64,000 nucleotides of DNA from Megamerina dolium (lineage: Eukaryota; Arthropoda; Insecta; Diptera; Megamerinidae): assembly GCA_963854835.1 (NCBI GenBank), contig OY978526.1, positions 15,517,277 through 15,581,276 of the forward strand, read 5' to 3'. The translations under genes were made by a program, and so were the position numbers. The notes beneath the pieces are model-generated. The model searched no databases. It was given only the letters and a program-made list of their open reading frames with translations, and had not been told where the DNA came from. This document shows positions 49,519 through 63,649 of this stretch, in pieces; the stretch's first letter is position 1; every line of letters starts with the position of its first letter.

Positions 49519-51945
49519 ATAGTAATGGCGAATATTTCGTTTTATAACAAGTATATTTTTAATAGAGATGAAATTCATGAAAAGCATACCAGAATTTGTT
49601 TGTACACCTATTAGTAATATATAAACATTAATGAAATTCAGACATTGTGCTTTTTACAGCATTATCTGAAGTATAAATACAATATTTCGATATGCCAATG
49701 CATTGGCAATTGTGATTACACAGTAAATTCGCATTGTACATCTTAGTTAAATTTAGAGAATAAAATCATTTAAGTTTTTCCAATATACCTTCAAGGTGAT
49801 ATAGAAATATGTTTTCGCCTTCTGCTCCATTTCGCCTTTGGTTGTAGTCAAATAGCTTTAGTTCTTTATATAGAATCGTCAATAAGATTTTGGTGGGAGA
49901 ATTGAAGTCATTTTATCTATATGAAACAAAAAAAAAGAAGTGCAATGCACTAGAAGACATATCAAATTTGAAATTCATTCAAAATTTGCTTCCAAGAAAT
50001 CAGTGATTTGCGTTTAGTGGAACTGTAAAGATGTGATCTAGCGAGAAATGCTATGGAAGTGCAAGATTATAGATAAGGAACGCTATATTGTTTAATTTCA
50101 CCTAGTTAATAAAGCAATTCAGCTTGAAAAATGGAGTTTTCCTAGAGCGTTGAGGTTTTTATAATAAAATTCATTCCCACAGATCCCAGGGGAGTGAGTA
50201 TTTTGAGGAAAAGCAAAAATAAATTAGCATCGGCGATATATTTCAACCCCGTTTGAATACAGCAGGAAATGTTTAGGGGATATTTTATAATTTTGTAGGG
50301 GAGTTCCTCTAAGTGGTGGTTATAGAGTGTAAGTATATACGGGGAAAATGTTGCTGCAGAAGAAATAATTTCACTCCTCTGGGGGATACATTTTTGGGTG
50401 ATAATGTTCTTATATATCGATTATAATTTCATTTTGTAAGAGATCCTCTAAGATCCTCCTCCAAGTAGTAGAGACATGAAGTAAGTATGCTCGAAAAATA
50501 AGTTGGGAAGCAAATAGCAATGGAGGAGGATTACATATTTCGCCCCTATATGGTCATCGTGGCAGCTGTGTTGGTGAATTGTATAAAAATATCAATTTTG
50601 TAAGTTAGCCCCAGAAAAGGGGGGTGATATTATTGGGTAGGATAAATTAGTAGAGTCGTTCTTTCATTTCAACCTCATAGAGGCGATTCTTAGTGTTTTA
50701 GTGAATGTTTAAACTTTCGTCTGATCGAGTCCAATTATTTAATAACCGAGTCGAATTCAGAGACTCATAGCATCCATTGAAATATATTTGAGTAGTCTAG
50801 TAGACCATGTACCTGTATATTTTATAAAATACAGCACTCAAATGGATTAAAAATCGAGACAGAACCCATATGAACTAAAATTGTGAGGGAAATTTTTGAC
50901 GATGATTGAATTATTGAAAATGTTTTTATAGATCATTAATCGAAGACAAGACAAGAATTGAGACAAGCTAAATCGATATACATATAACCGCAAGCGAATA
51001 GTTACAAAATTGATCAATAAATTAATATATTTGAGCATATATAAGTAATGTTATAATATTATTTGCTTCAAAACATCGAAATATAAGAAATTTCTGTGTG
51101 CATCATTGAAGTGTTTCTGTATCATCTTAAAATATTAATATTTATGATCAAGGTAATGACATTCGAGCAATTATTTTTGAAGATAATGATCCATTAATGC
51201 TGTGCATACTACAAATGAATACACTATGATATACTACATATTATATATTCAAACCTTCACTTGGTGTAAATGTCCTCGATCAAATAAATAAACCATTATA
51301 ATTTTTGTATTTTTAAATTATCTGTAATTCTTATTGAACTTTTTTTTTATTTTTTCATATTATTCATATATGTATGCAATAATTATTACTATATACTAAT
51401 TATATAATATTACTTAGAAATAATAGAATATATTTTAACAAAAGTATAATAGGAACTTTAAATGCAATGCGTTGCTTTGTAACGATTAAAATAAACAAAG
51501 TAATAGACTTTAATTTTGTCTTAAATCTATAGCCTGAGCAAATGAAATGAATAATAATAATGATGATGATTGATTAACATTAAATGTTTCAAATAAATTA
51601 TTTGCAAAGAAAAGCATACAGAAATTCTTGTGAAATAACAGTCAAAGAAGGCTTCTTCAAGGAAACTACTTAAAATATGACTATGCGTATATATGGGTAA
51701 TATAAATGTAATCACATATTTAAGTATTATGCACTATCTTAAGATGATTTTACTTTATTTTTGTTTTTTTTTTATGATTGTAATAATTCAAGTACTTCGC
51801 GCGAAGGAAATATGTCATCTTACATGAACGTTTTCACAGCATCTTATATCGTAACTCTTATATCCATTTAATATATCAGCGATCACATCACAATGCGATC
51901 ATCAGCATCATCATGCATACTTTCTCTCTATCTCTCTCTATCTAT
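49519..51945. other. Spacer downstream of Eh with dispersed repeat
   Basis: Reverse-orientation copies of the dispersed CTCCCC family occupy about 50150-50720 (for example TTTTGTAGGGGAGTTCCTCT at about 50292). A TCTCTCTATC microsatellite lies at about 51920-51943, directly 3' of the Eh stop codon. No gene recognised. Confidence 0.5.
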
Positions 51946-52318
51946 TCACTCTAATGCATTGAGAAAGGGCGCAATTGAACCAATATCTTCACAGTCTGGT
52001 ATTGCTTTGCCTTTGAATTTTAAGCATGATTCAGCACAGGTTTGTCCTTGAAAGTAATCGCCAAACATTTTCTTACACTGAGCGCAATTATTTAAGCAGA
52101 TTTGTATAAAATCAATGCCAGACATCGAATCTACAAAGGATAAAGAAAAAACCAAAACATTAATATTTGTAGAATTTGTAATAACAATTAATTAACTTAC
52201 CGAAACGTTTACCAGTACCATAATGACCAATGGATGGCATTCCATTAGTGGCATCAAGTAGGCAGAGTACAACAATCATAGCGGTGGCAGCAATTACAAT
52301 AGATTTTGTTGTGAACAT
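51946..52318 (-). CDS. Eh: Eclosion hormone precursor
   Basis: Two exons, 52318-52201 and 52130-51946, with a 70-bp GT-AG intron (donor GTAAGT) in phase 1, give 100 residues. The ATG is followed by a signal peptide of about 26 residues (VIAATAMIVVLCLLDATNG). The mature peptide contains a GKRFDSM stretch, then the conserved block GIDFIQICLNNCAQCKKMFG, DYFQGQTCAESCLKFKGKAI and PDCEDIGSIAPFLNALE with six cysteines, expected to form three disulphides. This is nearly the same as the fly hormone. Eclosion hormone is a brain neuropeptide that acts on a receptor guanylyl cyclase of Inka cells to drive ecdysis. The precursor length and single intron fit the family. TATAAAAG at about 25 bp upstream of the ATG is too close to be its core promoter; a 5' UTR intron is possible. 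Confidence 0.97.
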
Positions 52319-55300
52319 TTTGATATTCTTCTTTTATACTTTTACTATAAGAACAAAGATTGATTGGTGTTGTATTAAAATTTGTAATATCCTTTAAAAT
52401 GTTATATTTATGTGAAACCGCGTGATCGTTCGCTAGTAAAACCGTTTCGATTACTTGTGCTTTATTAAATAATTGTGATATTATGATTCGTTTTCAATTT
52501 AAATCAAAACAAAACATAAACTAAAATATACAGAAAAAGCACCAAAAGTAGTTAATAACCAACTATAGTACATACATACATGTATACAGACTCATATGTG
52601 TCTCTGTGTATGGCGTTTTTCCAATACACTCATTAAGACAATAAATAAGCAACATTCTCCTCTGTTGACTAAATTAAAAAGAGCCGGTTGCGATATTATC
52701 ATGTTCTCACTTGAATACACAACCACATGGTATAATAATAAATAAATACTATGACCAGCCGGTATACATAGATATAGATGAATTTAATGCAAATCAAGTC
52801 ATCACTATAGATTTCATTGTTATTATTCAGAAATGAGCAAGAAAAAGTTTTTACATTTTCTAAAGAGTAATCGTACAATTATATACTTTAGATTGTATTC
52901 ATTTATTGTTTACAAATTGAAATATTTAATTCCTAAGGGCATATCATATCTTAAAAATTGTAAAATACCTAACCAAAATTGCTTCAAGGGAGATGAAATG
53001 AGAGACCGATCCCTATTTATTTTTCCTATACAACATTTTTCACGAACAAAGTTGCTCCTATCTTCATCCATTAGGAGATCTGTCCTACAAAAATGATGTT
53101 TTCATAAATTTTGTTCCCATTGCTCTCAGAGTGCCCATAGAGGGATAAAATCTATGACTAACCCCCATTAATGTGTATTGCTCAACATCTTTTCTGAACA
53201 CACATACTCCCTATCTATCAGCTTCAATCATCAAAAGTTCGACAAGATCAATTCTACCCTTCATTAAAATGTTAGAGGAGATTCTAGTGTCGTAGACAGG
53301 CTTGGGTACAAAAGATCTCGTTTGGTCGCAGTACCCGTAACACTTGTGGTTGGCCCTTAGAGATATCAGCAGTAGGGCTCATATCCTCTAACAGACCTCG
53401 GTCTGGTTTCGCGTAGTCCACTTGATCAACAAGGATTATGTGCTTGCTCCAACTTCACACTCTCTTTTGATTGTTTGATACTCCCTATCTTTACTGCTTA
53501 TGGAGTCTACCATACAATATTAAATGAAAATCCCCTAAAAATCGTCTCATTTTTCCTTAATTTTATCAAAGATCTCGTTTGCAAATTGTTACTCTTGAAA
53601 GAATATAGTATTACTTGACTTCAGGTGAGCATCGCTTAAATAAAAAAAATATTTTCGCAGAATCATAGAAGATCAACGAATTAACTAACTGATCTCCGCA
53701 ATGAATATAGGTGGATATATATTTTACTGATTTGTAAAATGTAAAAACTTTTTCATGCTCATTTTGTAGTATTATAGTATTTTAGTTTTTTTTTTTTTTC
53801 ATCTTCAAATAAATTTGCATATAATTATTTTTGCGAGGAGTGTCAATTTTTTATTAGCCAGCGACAGCAGAGCAGCAGCAACAGCAGCAGCAGCAATAAA
53901 TGCTTCAAATGCGGTATTAAGATGACAAGAGCTTTACGTTACGTGTTTGCTGACGCCCTCTTATAATTGAATGTGATAAAATTTGGATTGCTCAACACTA
54001 AAATTCGATGCTGTTGAACAAGTTAAGTATGATTTCGGCACGTGGTTATTAATGATGAGACACCAAATATATATATATGCAATTCGAATTGTTTTTGTCG
54101 AGGGGATACTTTTGCATACAGAAGTACTTGTATAAGTTATTTATGAGTGTAATGAGAGGAAGTAAGAAAATGTATATATATACTTTCAAATAAATTTATT
54201 TTCCCCTTAAAATCAGGAACTCTGTCTCAAAATGTATTTAACAATTTATCATTCATACGGACATGAGTACAACAATTGTTTAAGGAGTTTGTAGAAACCA
54301 GCGAACGTCATTCGTTTAGAAAGCAAGAATTGTAGAAAAGAATTTCGTTGTGATATTTGGAAAAATCCCCAGCTTAGTGACGTTTTTCTTGTTAAAACAA
54401 ACGGGTGTATGGATTAATTTAAAACTTGTTGCTAAATGGTAAGTATAGAGTTTTTTTATGTTTTGGAATATTTTTAAAAATCGTTTTGTTTATTATTTTG
54501 CATAATCACATATGCATTGAATGAGCAAACAAGCAGCAAGTAAATAGTAGTAGTAGTAGTTGCTGCTGCTATAGACTACAAACAAGCTGGCTAAAGCAGG
54601 AAGTGCAAAAAATGAAAACAATTTATTTTGCCGGTAAAAAGTGCCGCTTTATTTTTTTGTGACTTTTTGTTTCGATTCACATTTAAATACGCATGTAATT
54701 CTGGTAATAATAAATGCGGACGCATATTGACTGCCATCATCAATTAGTTATGAAATGAGTTGAAAGTGCTAGGCAGATAAAAAAGAATGCAGAATGCAGA
54801 TGCCACTGTTCAACTTGACAGACATGATTATTATTTGTCTGCTTTTTTTTTTTATTAAAATTTTAATATTGTATTTAAATGTGTTTATTTATTGTATTGT
54901 TTTTCCAATAATTTTTTTTTTTTTTTGTATAAAAATATAATTAAATATTTAATTGGATGTGATTTAAATTTGTATACATATTTCAGTATATATTACTCAT
55001 TCACACCTTTCGGACCGTAACCGGACACAATAAACCGGTTATTTTTTTTTGTTGAAGTTTCTTTATTCTTTTTGCATTTTTCATACATTTTTTATTCATT
55101 TTTTTTTTTTGTAATTTTCTTAATTTACATATTTTATATCACGTTTTTTAACGTTGTTTTAATTGTTAGTGCTGCTGACGCTGCTCATTCTCAACTGATA
55201 TTTGGCGTTGGCGGCACGCGTTTTTTTTTTTTTTTGCTTTGCAATATTTTTTATGGTAGTGATTTTTTAATTATACGCAATTTTTCATCTATGTGTGTTC

Positions 55301-58300
55301 TCACAAATACATTTATCTTTGGCTATTAGCCAAAGGTATATTTAAGCAGTAAATAAAATTAACAAATCGATTGTGAGAAAAAAAAAGAAGAATCATCTTG
55401 AAATATCTTAATTTATCTAACAAACATAAAATGAAATAAGTACGTATGAGTGATTTCAAATAGATGAATGAAATTCTAAATTTGTAGGAGAATGGTGCCT
55501 AGGGTGGAAGGGTCAATCTTTTTTTTCGAATTTTTTAATTAAGATCCTGAAGAATGAAAATGAATGAAACTCTCAGTTTGTAGGAGAATGTTCACGAGTG
55601 TGGAAGAGTCAATCTATTTTCTGGAATTTCTTATTTAAGATTCTGATGTTTTAGTTGAATTTATATTCAAGTCAACTCGACAAAAATTCATTTGAAAATT
55701 TTTGATTTAGAGTTATTTTTTAGGAAAAAAGTCTTCTAATACTTTTTTTAATGCTTCCGAAGTGTTTGTTTTATATGAAAATTTTTTAGAAATGTTCATT
55801 TAGTGTATAATTTTTAATAAAACAATGATATTCAGTGAAATGTCAATTCGGCTAGTTTATTACATAATCTAAAAGCATTTCTGAAGATATTGGGGGAAAT
55901 AATTTGATTCATAGGTTAGAGTATTACTGATTTCTATCAAAATATTATTCAGATGTTAGTTTTTAATACTAAAGAAAGCATAGAAGTGACTCTGTAGCTT
56001 ATTAGATAACTACAAGCAAAATTTTAGCAATAAAAATATGTTGAAATTTATATTAAAAATATCTTCCAACTTGTTCCCAAAAAAAGGGAAATTTCAGATT
56101 ATATATTCAAACAAATTTATTTATTGATTTACAATAATTCGCAATAATTTTCAGAATATTTGTACTTTTAAGCGTTAAATAACGATTTAATCAACATGGA
56201 TATACACCCGTTTTTTTATACTGTCTCAAAAAGGTGCCAATAAACAAATTTTTTCCCCCATAATTCTCTTAGTTTTCCAATATTCAAATATTTTTGCTTT
56301 ACAAAAATTTGTTCCGATTTGCTATAGCACCCTTTTACCATCGACATTATAATTTAGTATAATTTCATGTCCGATGTCCGACCAAATGTATTCCAACACA
56401 TATATGTACCTTTCCCCTAAACATGAGTAATTTCATTAAATATCGTAAATAACATCAACAGAAATATGCAGCTATTAAAGAAATTTAAACCGTATTCTAT
56501 TAAATATTTTAGGAGAACCAATTAAAAATTTCCAAATAAAAATTTCTAATGTACAAATTATTTTAAAAAATCACACACATCTACGAGTATTTGAAATCAG
56601 TTATGGAAATTCCATAAGAGCAACTTTATTTGTTTTGGTAAAAACAAATACAAATGTCGGTGTTTATTCTTCTTTTTCTATTTTAGATTTTCCTAAAACG
56701 CACATGTCTGTTGTTTAGAACGTATTGTTTGCAAGTATTTATTGTCATTATTTATTCATATTACTCAAATTATTTAGACGTAATAATTCAATATTTAATA
56801 TTCGAAATATTTTACTATTGTTTTAATTTTATTTTAAGTTTTCATTTTATGTACATACATACATACATACATACATGTTTACTTACTCGTTTACTTCTTT
56901 GTTAGCTTTTACTGGTCGATAACTGCTGTTACTACTGCTGCTGCTGTTGTTTATATTGATGTTGGTTGTTAATTCGATGAGGTAGCTAGGCAGGTAGTTG
57001 TTGTTTGTCTGTTTGTTGTCTTAAGTATTTAAGTATGTACTTATTATGTATATTATTGAATGAATTAAAACGGCTTCTTGTCAGAAGAAGCTTATACTGA
57101 TAACTGTTGTCAATCTGTTGAATATGTTTCGCTTTTATACAGAAATTCATTTCAATCTCTGTACTTTGGCTAATTTGCACTTAACATTCAAAAAAATTAT
57201 ATTAACTACTACTCGATGGTGATGAACTCTTTGAAACAATAACAATGATAATAGAATATACGAGTAGTTCTTATTTGCGCTGTTGGATACTTCCTCTTTT
57301 GTGACTAAGTATGAATATATGTGTAATTAGCAATTATTGGTTTAAGTGGACTTTATTAATGTAAGTGTGAATTGAAATCTAAAGATTTTTAAGATTTCAC
57401 TTACATTCTAATAATGTTATATTAAAATATTAGATTGTAATATTTGTCATACGATGGATTAAAGGTTTTAAAAAATCCATATATGAAAAATTGCGATCCA
57501 TCCCACAATATAATTGTAGAAATAGATCTTTGCCTTTTTATCTTAACTCAAAGCAGAAATGAAATAACAATACTTCTGTATAAGTACATATTTGTCAAAT
57601 CCTTGAAATACTACGTTTATCGTGATATGGAAATCTAAAATATATTAAATGAGTCCGATTAATATTTTTGGAATATTTTAACATTGTTAAACCACGTCTT
57701 TTTACTTTTTGTACTGTACAAATACCCTATACAATATATTGTAGTTAAAAAAATATTTCTAAGCTCGAATTTGAAGACCAACATCGTAAATCAGTCAGAT
57801 TTTTCATGATAACTATTGTAATCAAAACAAAAATTGGAAAAAGCGTTGTGGTGAATTACTTCATGCGAATTTGTTTAGCATAAAAATAAATTTTCATTTT
57901 TTGTTAGATAGGAGTAGTCTATCTACAACTCATATCCCACGTTTTCATAGTTTTTCAAGTGTAGCCTGGAGTAATATTGCAGCCAGACTAAAGAAAAGTT
58001 ACAAATATTATAGTAAATTTTAGAAAAATGTTTCTCTCCAACAAGTATTTGAGGTATTCGTAGTCCTATCGGAGTAAATAGAGACTAGTTTCTAGGCTGA
58101 TTTACTCCACATAGATTAAATAATCCATGGGTAGCCAAACTTTAAAAAAGAAGAGCTTAGACAATAGAAGGAGCAATGCTCCGATGTTGGACAAGAAGCT
58201 AGACCAAGAATTACCTGACACTAGTGTTGTCTGGGCACATATGGAATAATCTGTCTTGTATACAAAAACATTAGGCGACTCAAATAAATTCGAACCTATT

Positions 58301-58990
58301 TGGATTGTGATCTATAGCAAAAAATTCGAATGATGCTTCAACTGACAGTCGGCAACATTGACGTTGATAAAAATGTTTTAGAAAAATGACCGATGATTAA
58401 CGGCAAATTTACTAATACCACCTTAAAAGAAATATAATCCCTCATATTGTACAGCAATTCTTCAATAATTTCTGTATCTATCTTTAAGCCAATATTCATT
58501 GTGTCTGACTGAGCTAAGCAATTTAATAGTTGCTGCAAATTCAGTTCTTCTGCTCTTCTTCTTCTTCTTCTTCTTCTTAATCTTTTCAACGCTAATGGGT
58601 AACACACGTCAATTTTAGCTTTATTCTCTCCATAAACCGAATAAGTTTCGATTTAATTGGAGTTGTTCTATCCTTCTCTTTGTCTTCGAAATATCCACTA
58701 GCTAATTAGAAATTTTGTATGCAAATAATATTTGATAGCGTGCTGGATTATGTAAAACCACCGGCATTTACAATTAAACATGTTATCAAACATGCTTTTC
58801 AGACATGCTATACCCGTCTGAATGTGCTAACTTTGAAGGTTTCAAAAATGGCATTAGTTTGTGTCTGCACTAAACAAGTACGATGTATTTTCACCCCAAA
58901 ATGCGTTTCTGTCCCAAAACTTTTCATTTGTTCAGTTGAGACAAAAACCGGGCGATGGAACATAACATTTGTGGATGATAAATTTCATAA
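52319..58990. other. Non-coding stretch upstream of Eh
   Basis: No gene recognised. It should include the Eh promoter. Contents seen: copies of the dispersed CTCCCC family at about 53000-53220 and 53480-53560, a CAG tract at about 53863-53895, long T runs (54900-55230), a two-copy tandem repeat at 55465-55656, ATACAT runs near 56850-56876, and a CTT tract at 58555-58578 that produces an Arg-rich minus-strand frame. The frame 58719-59081 (+) has no recognisable domain. Confidence 0.5.
55465..55656. repeat. Two-copy tandem repeat, 96-bp unit
   Basis: Two copies share TGAATGAAA, TTTGTAGGAGAATG, GTGGAAG then GGTCAATC/AGTCAATC, and TTAAGATCCTGA/TTAAGATTCTGA blocks. They begin at 55465 and 55561. 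Confidence 0.6.
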
Positions 58991-59002
58991 TTTCACATAT
59001 TG

Positions 59003-60487
59003 CAAAGAAAATAGAATGATTAAGAAGTATTATCTTCCAGTCTACACGAAATTTGTCGGGAAAATAAGGCAAGTGAGATGAGTAGCACCAAAACAATATA
59101 CAAGTTGGTGTTGCATTCATGCAGGGTTCTACATGTTGGGAACTGTTTGATTACCATTTGAACAGCTTCAAACCTTCCCTTCATGCACTATTATCAAAAT
59201 AGTAAACAAAAATAAGATCACATGTGTTATATACAAATTTATATGTGAATTAGTAAATATTTTTATCAATGAATTCTATATATTTGGAATAGTATATGTA
59301 TATACAATAGATTTTTTTCCAATTTTTCAAAATATATATGTAGTATATGCATATGGAGTATATTATAGGTATACAAATTAAATATTTCTAATATATGCTC
59401 TTACTATATATACATATATGATTTTTAACAAAATATCAGTTTTATAATTTAAGATTAGATAAAATTACAATATTTTGACAAGGAGCAAGGGCATAAAGCA
59501 TTTTTCCATATACACTGTACGTCCTGTACCAGGCAATCAAAAATATCAGCAAGTAATGTCACTGATTCAAACTCAATGTAAAGTACAGGAAAAGCAGTGT
59601 CCAAACACCCGAAGACGTTGTTGTTGCTCCATATAGTAATTTTGTATCATTTTCGGCTTTCTCTGCTTTGGCTCTGCCGTCACACAAAGGAATAGACAGC
59701 TACGCATGTCTATTGTTGTTGTGTGGCTGGTTATATCATATAATATATATGCGATCAAATTTACATACATGATTTCGGCAACAACAATTGATATGCGTGG
59801 CTGTCTATCCTTCGTGTGTCGGCAGAGCCAAAGCAGAGAAAGAAATGAAATTACTATAAGGAGCAACAACTACGTCTTCGGGTGTTTGGACACTGCTTTT
59901 CCTGTACTTTACATTGAGTTTGAATCAGTGACATTACTTGCTGATATTTTTGATTGCCTGGTACAGGACGTACAGTGTATATGGAAAAATGCTTTATGCC
60001 CTTGTTCCTTGTCAAAATATTGTAATTTTATCTAATCTTAAATTATAAAACTGATATTTTGTTAAAAATCATATATGTATATATAGTAAGAGCATATATT
60101 AGAAATATTTAATTTGTATACCTCTAATATACTCCATATGCATATACTACATATATATTTTGAAAAATTGGAAAAAAATCTATTGTATATACATATACTA
60201 TTCCAAATATATAGAATTCATTGATAAAAATATTTACTAATTCACATATAAATTTGTATATAACACATGTGATCTTATTTTTGTTTACTATTTTGATAAT
60301 AGTGCATGAAGGGAAGGTTTGAAGCTGTTCAAATGGTAATCAAACAGTTCCCAACATGTAGAACCCTGCATGAATGCAACACCAACTTGTATATTGTTTT
60401 GGTGCTACTCATCTCACTTGCCTTATTTTCCCGACAAATTTCGTGTAGACTGGAAGATAATACTTCTTAATCATTCTATTTTCTTTG
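59003..60487. repeat. Large near-perfect palindrome (arms about 0.7 kb)
   Basis: Sequence from about 59003 reads in reverse complement up to 60487, with pairs summing to about 119490. Outer arms are nearly identical; for example single substitutions separate GGTATACAAATT regions at 59368/60120 and AGGAGCAAGGGCAT at 59480/60008. The inner 150 bases each side of the centre (about 59745) differ more, including a 10-base length difference near 59640/59850. Overlapping open frames on both strands (59573-59869 and 59706-60035) are products of the symmetry. No transposase or terminal repeat was seen. Confidence 0.9.
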
Positions 60488-60561
60488 TCACTTGCCTTAT
60501 TTTCCCGACAAATTTCGTGTAGACTGGAAGATAATACTTCTTAATCATTCTATTTTCTTTG
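60414..60561. repeat. Exact 74-bp tandem duplication at the palindrome edge
   Basis: 60414-60487 and 60488-60561 are identical, both running from TCACTTGCC to CTATTTTCTTTG. The unit corresponds to the outermost 74 bases of the right palindrome arm; the left arm has it once. Confidence 0.95.
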
Positions 60562-63500
60562 CATATTGCATTTAAGACATTCAAATTAATCATACGTCTT
60601 GTAGTAAATTATTGTTTTTCTTTTATTGCACATTTACATATAGTGTCAATGACAATTTTATGAATTTTTATTAAAAGTTCTTAATATTATAAATATAGGC
60701 TTGAAATGGAAATTTAAATGTTTAATTCAATTAATATTAATTAGAATAATAATGTAATACATATTTTCTAAAATTATTATAAGCGCAAAAGCGTAATATC
60801 AAACCCAAAAATGGTAGGGAAGTTATGGGGGGTATGGGAGCAAAAATTCTATGTAATGGGCGATATGGGCAAACAATTTACAAATAATACCACATCTGAT
60901 CGCCTCATTAATGTTTCATCTCCCCTACAAAATGGGCATTACTATTAAATCTGCTACCATCGCTTACAAAGTGCCTCTAGAGAAATACCTTATGTAACTA
61001 AACCTCAAACAGACTTACTACTTATGGGGCATGGTCTGCAAAATTAACCTAAAAACTATTAAAAATCAACGAATACTCCATAAGCTGCTGAAAACTCGCC
61101 GCTAGTGAAATAGATTATATTCTTGTAGATGCAAGCAAAAGAAGATGGTATTAAAAGAGAAATATTATATTAAAAATTATACCACCAATATAAAAAAATA
61201 ACGTTCTAATATCAAAGTAATCAAAACTATCATTAGATAATATTTACAACTTTCATAAAAAATTCTTCAAAAAATATTAACAAATTTTATATTGTAACGA
61301 TATACTTTTTTTATAATGGCTTAAGTATATAAAATCTTCAAAGGCTAATTGCAACACTTAAAATTAAAAACACACACTAAAATTGAGTGGCAAATATTAA
61401 ATGAAAAAAAAAAAAATACTACAAAGAATTGAAATAATAAACACGTCAACTAAAGCCCTAACTGAAAGTGTGCAATTGAAATTAATGTCTTAAAACTTAA
61501 AACATTAAAGTGACAAAGAAACCCACCAAAAGGAATCAGAAGCAACAATTCTACTGAGTATAAGGACAATTTACATACATAGGTACTTCTTATAATAACT
61601 GCTCAGCTGAGACTGTGATATTGTAAACGCTGTAAAAGCTCATACTACAGGCGCGCAACAGGTGTTAGTCGCAAAAGTGAAGCTATTAAAAAGTCATCCC
61701 ACTTGCATATTTAGCGCGACTAAGTTACCTAAGTTTTATTGTAGCAAAGTGCATTGGCTACACTTATGAGCAAGTCACTTGGTTCTACTTGTATATGTCA
61801 ATATGTACGTATACTGTGTATGTAGTTTCAAAAACTAAAAACCTATTAACATTTTTGTGTATACTCAGTGTCATAATATTTCATTTTAATAGAGTACAAA
61901 ATGATATGTCTGCAAAGAAAAGGAAGTCCAAGGCATTATATAGTTATTATAAACGAGCTGTAAAATTAGTTAATTGTTTTGCTAATTATGTATAATCATA
62001 TTAACAACAAATATAAACTTCTTTTTTTTTGCGTTTCTTTGCTCAAAGTGCCATTCAACGCCATCAAGAGTGTAACCAAACATCATATCACGCAAACACA
62101 ACACTTGACACACTCAAACAAAGCGACACCTTAATACTGCGGTCATTGTGTGAACAGCAACAGCAAAACATCACCATAAGACCATCAAACACTGGCTGGT
62201 TGCTTTGTCGTTGTTCTTGTTGCTGGTTGGGTTGTGAGTGTAATTTGAAAAGCGCCAAAAAGTATGCTAATTAAGTAATAATAATTTAGCGTGTACAATG
62301 TGTGTGTGTGTGTGTGAGAGGCGTGTGATTGACAGCTTTGAAGCGGAATCTTGTGAAATTCATTCGTAATTAGTTTGTATTTGTCGTTTAGGGTTTTTGT
62401 TGTTTCGAGAAAACTCTTGGGGTTTTGAGTTAAATTGCTTATTGGCTATTGTATATAGAAATATTGCGTGATAATCATGAACTTGATGCACTCTAATTGA
62501 ACTGCTGGTAAATTAATTAACTGTCAACTTTTGGGTTATTATTTGTTTGTTGTCGCTATTAGTATTATTGATGTTAAAGATGTTTTTTTTTTTTAATTTC
62601 GAAATATTTCAATATCAATTTAATAACATTTAAAATCTTTGCTTATTTTTCGCATGAATTAATTTTCCATTCATTGCACCAATATTATATGAATTGTGTA
62701 TTTCATTAGTAAGCTATAGAAATATGCTTTATGAATCTTTGCTTATCTTTTTCTAAAGAGCTAATCAAAAAAATATATACATACATACACACATACGATA
62801 CATAATATTTGCTATTTTATTTTGTGTGCAAGAGCACATGGCCCATGGCTGTAAGATCATTAAGCATCTTTAACATTCTGAGCAGTACATAAATTTTATT
62901 TCAATTTTTATTTACTTGCACTTCACACAGTCAATATTCGTACTCTTGTACGAAAGCAGTCACATTTATGTTCACAAAAAAACATATACCATACACATAC
63001 ATACAAATTCCTACGTCCATATGTTTTGTTCAATGTGCAGTAGATATAAGCATGTACGTATCGTAACACTCTGGTAGCGCAACAAACAAGCAACCAAAAA
63101 TAAAACAAAACACTAAAATCTATGAATGTGAACTTTCTACTTGCTTCGTTTCATGTTTTTGGATGAAATATACTATGTAATGTATATATCATACTCTTGT
63201 ATGTATGTATACAGCAAAAGCTAAAGTAAACCGGATGAATATATTCATATGTTACTAAATGTAATACGATTAATAAAAGAGTGGCTCATGACAGAATGCA
63301 TTTTGATGATAATACTTTAAAATTCTACCTTTGAAATTAAGATAAAAATGATCAATTATTAAGTAATTTAACTTATGATAGTCCTAACCAGTCTAGCTAT
63401 AGGGCACTGTTCTGTAAACAGAATGTCACTTTTGACTATAAATGCTCGTAAATATTTAAACTATTTGTCTTTCCGTTATATTTGAGCCAAATTAATCGAG

Positions 63501-63649
63501 TGTGTTGATTATGTTTTTGTATGGGAGGTATTTGAAACAGACTAATTAACCTTACAATCACGTTTAAGCAAAGTAGAGAGCCGTTCTTGAACTGGTCAGG
63601 ATAGTCATTTTGTATAGATAAATATGGTTGTCTTCAAGTTATTTCTAAG
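60562..63649. other. Non-coding stretch with dispersed repeat
   Basis: A copy of the dispersed CTCCCC family lies at about 60880-61080 (CATCTCCCCTACAAAATGGG at about 60928). A TG tract lies at 62299-62318. The open frames 61789-61995 and 62029-62274 (+) have no recognisable domain; the second is Cys/Trp-rich by composition of TTG repeats. Confidence 0.5.

Noticed and set aside
58338..58607. 89-codon minus-strand frame with an Arg run
   Set aside because: The Arg run is a CTT microsatellite at 58555-58578 read in one frame; no domain was recognised in the rest.
58719..59081. 120-codon plus-strand frame beside the palindrome
   Set aside because: No recognisable domain, and its end runs into the palindrome arm. 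It could be a decayed coding scrap but I cannot support it.
59573..60035. Overlapping open frames on opposite strands sharing peptide pieces
   Set aside because: They arise from the palindrome; the two arms encode the same sequence on opposite strands.
62029..62274. 81-codon Cys/Trp-rich plus-strand frame
   Set aside because: Cys and Trp come from TTG/TGT simple sequence; no signal peptide or start context was seen.
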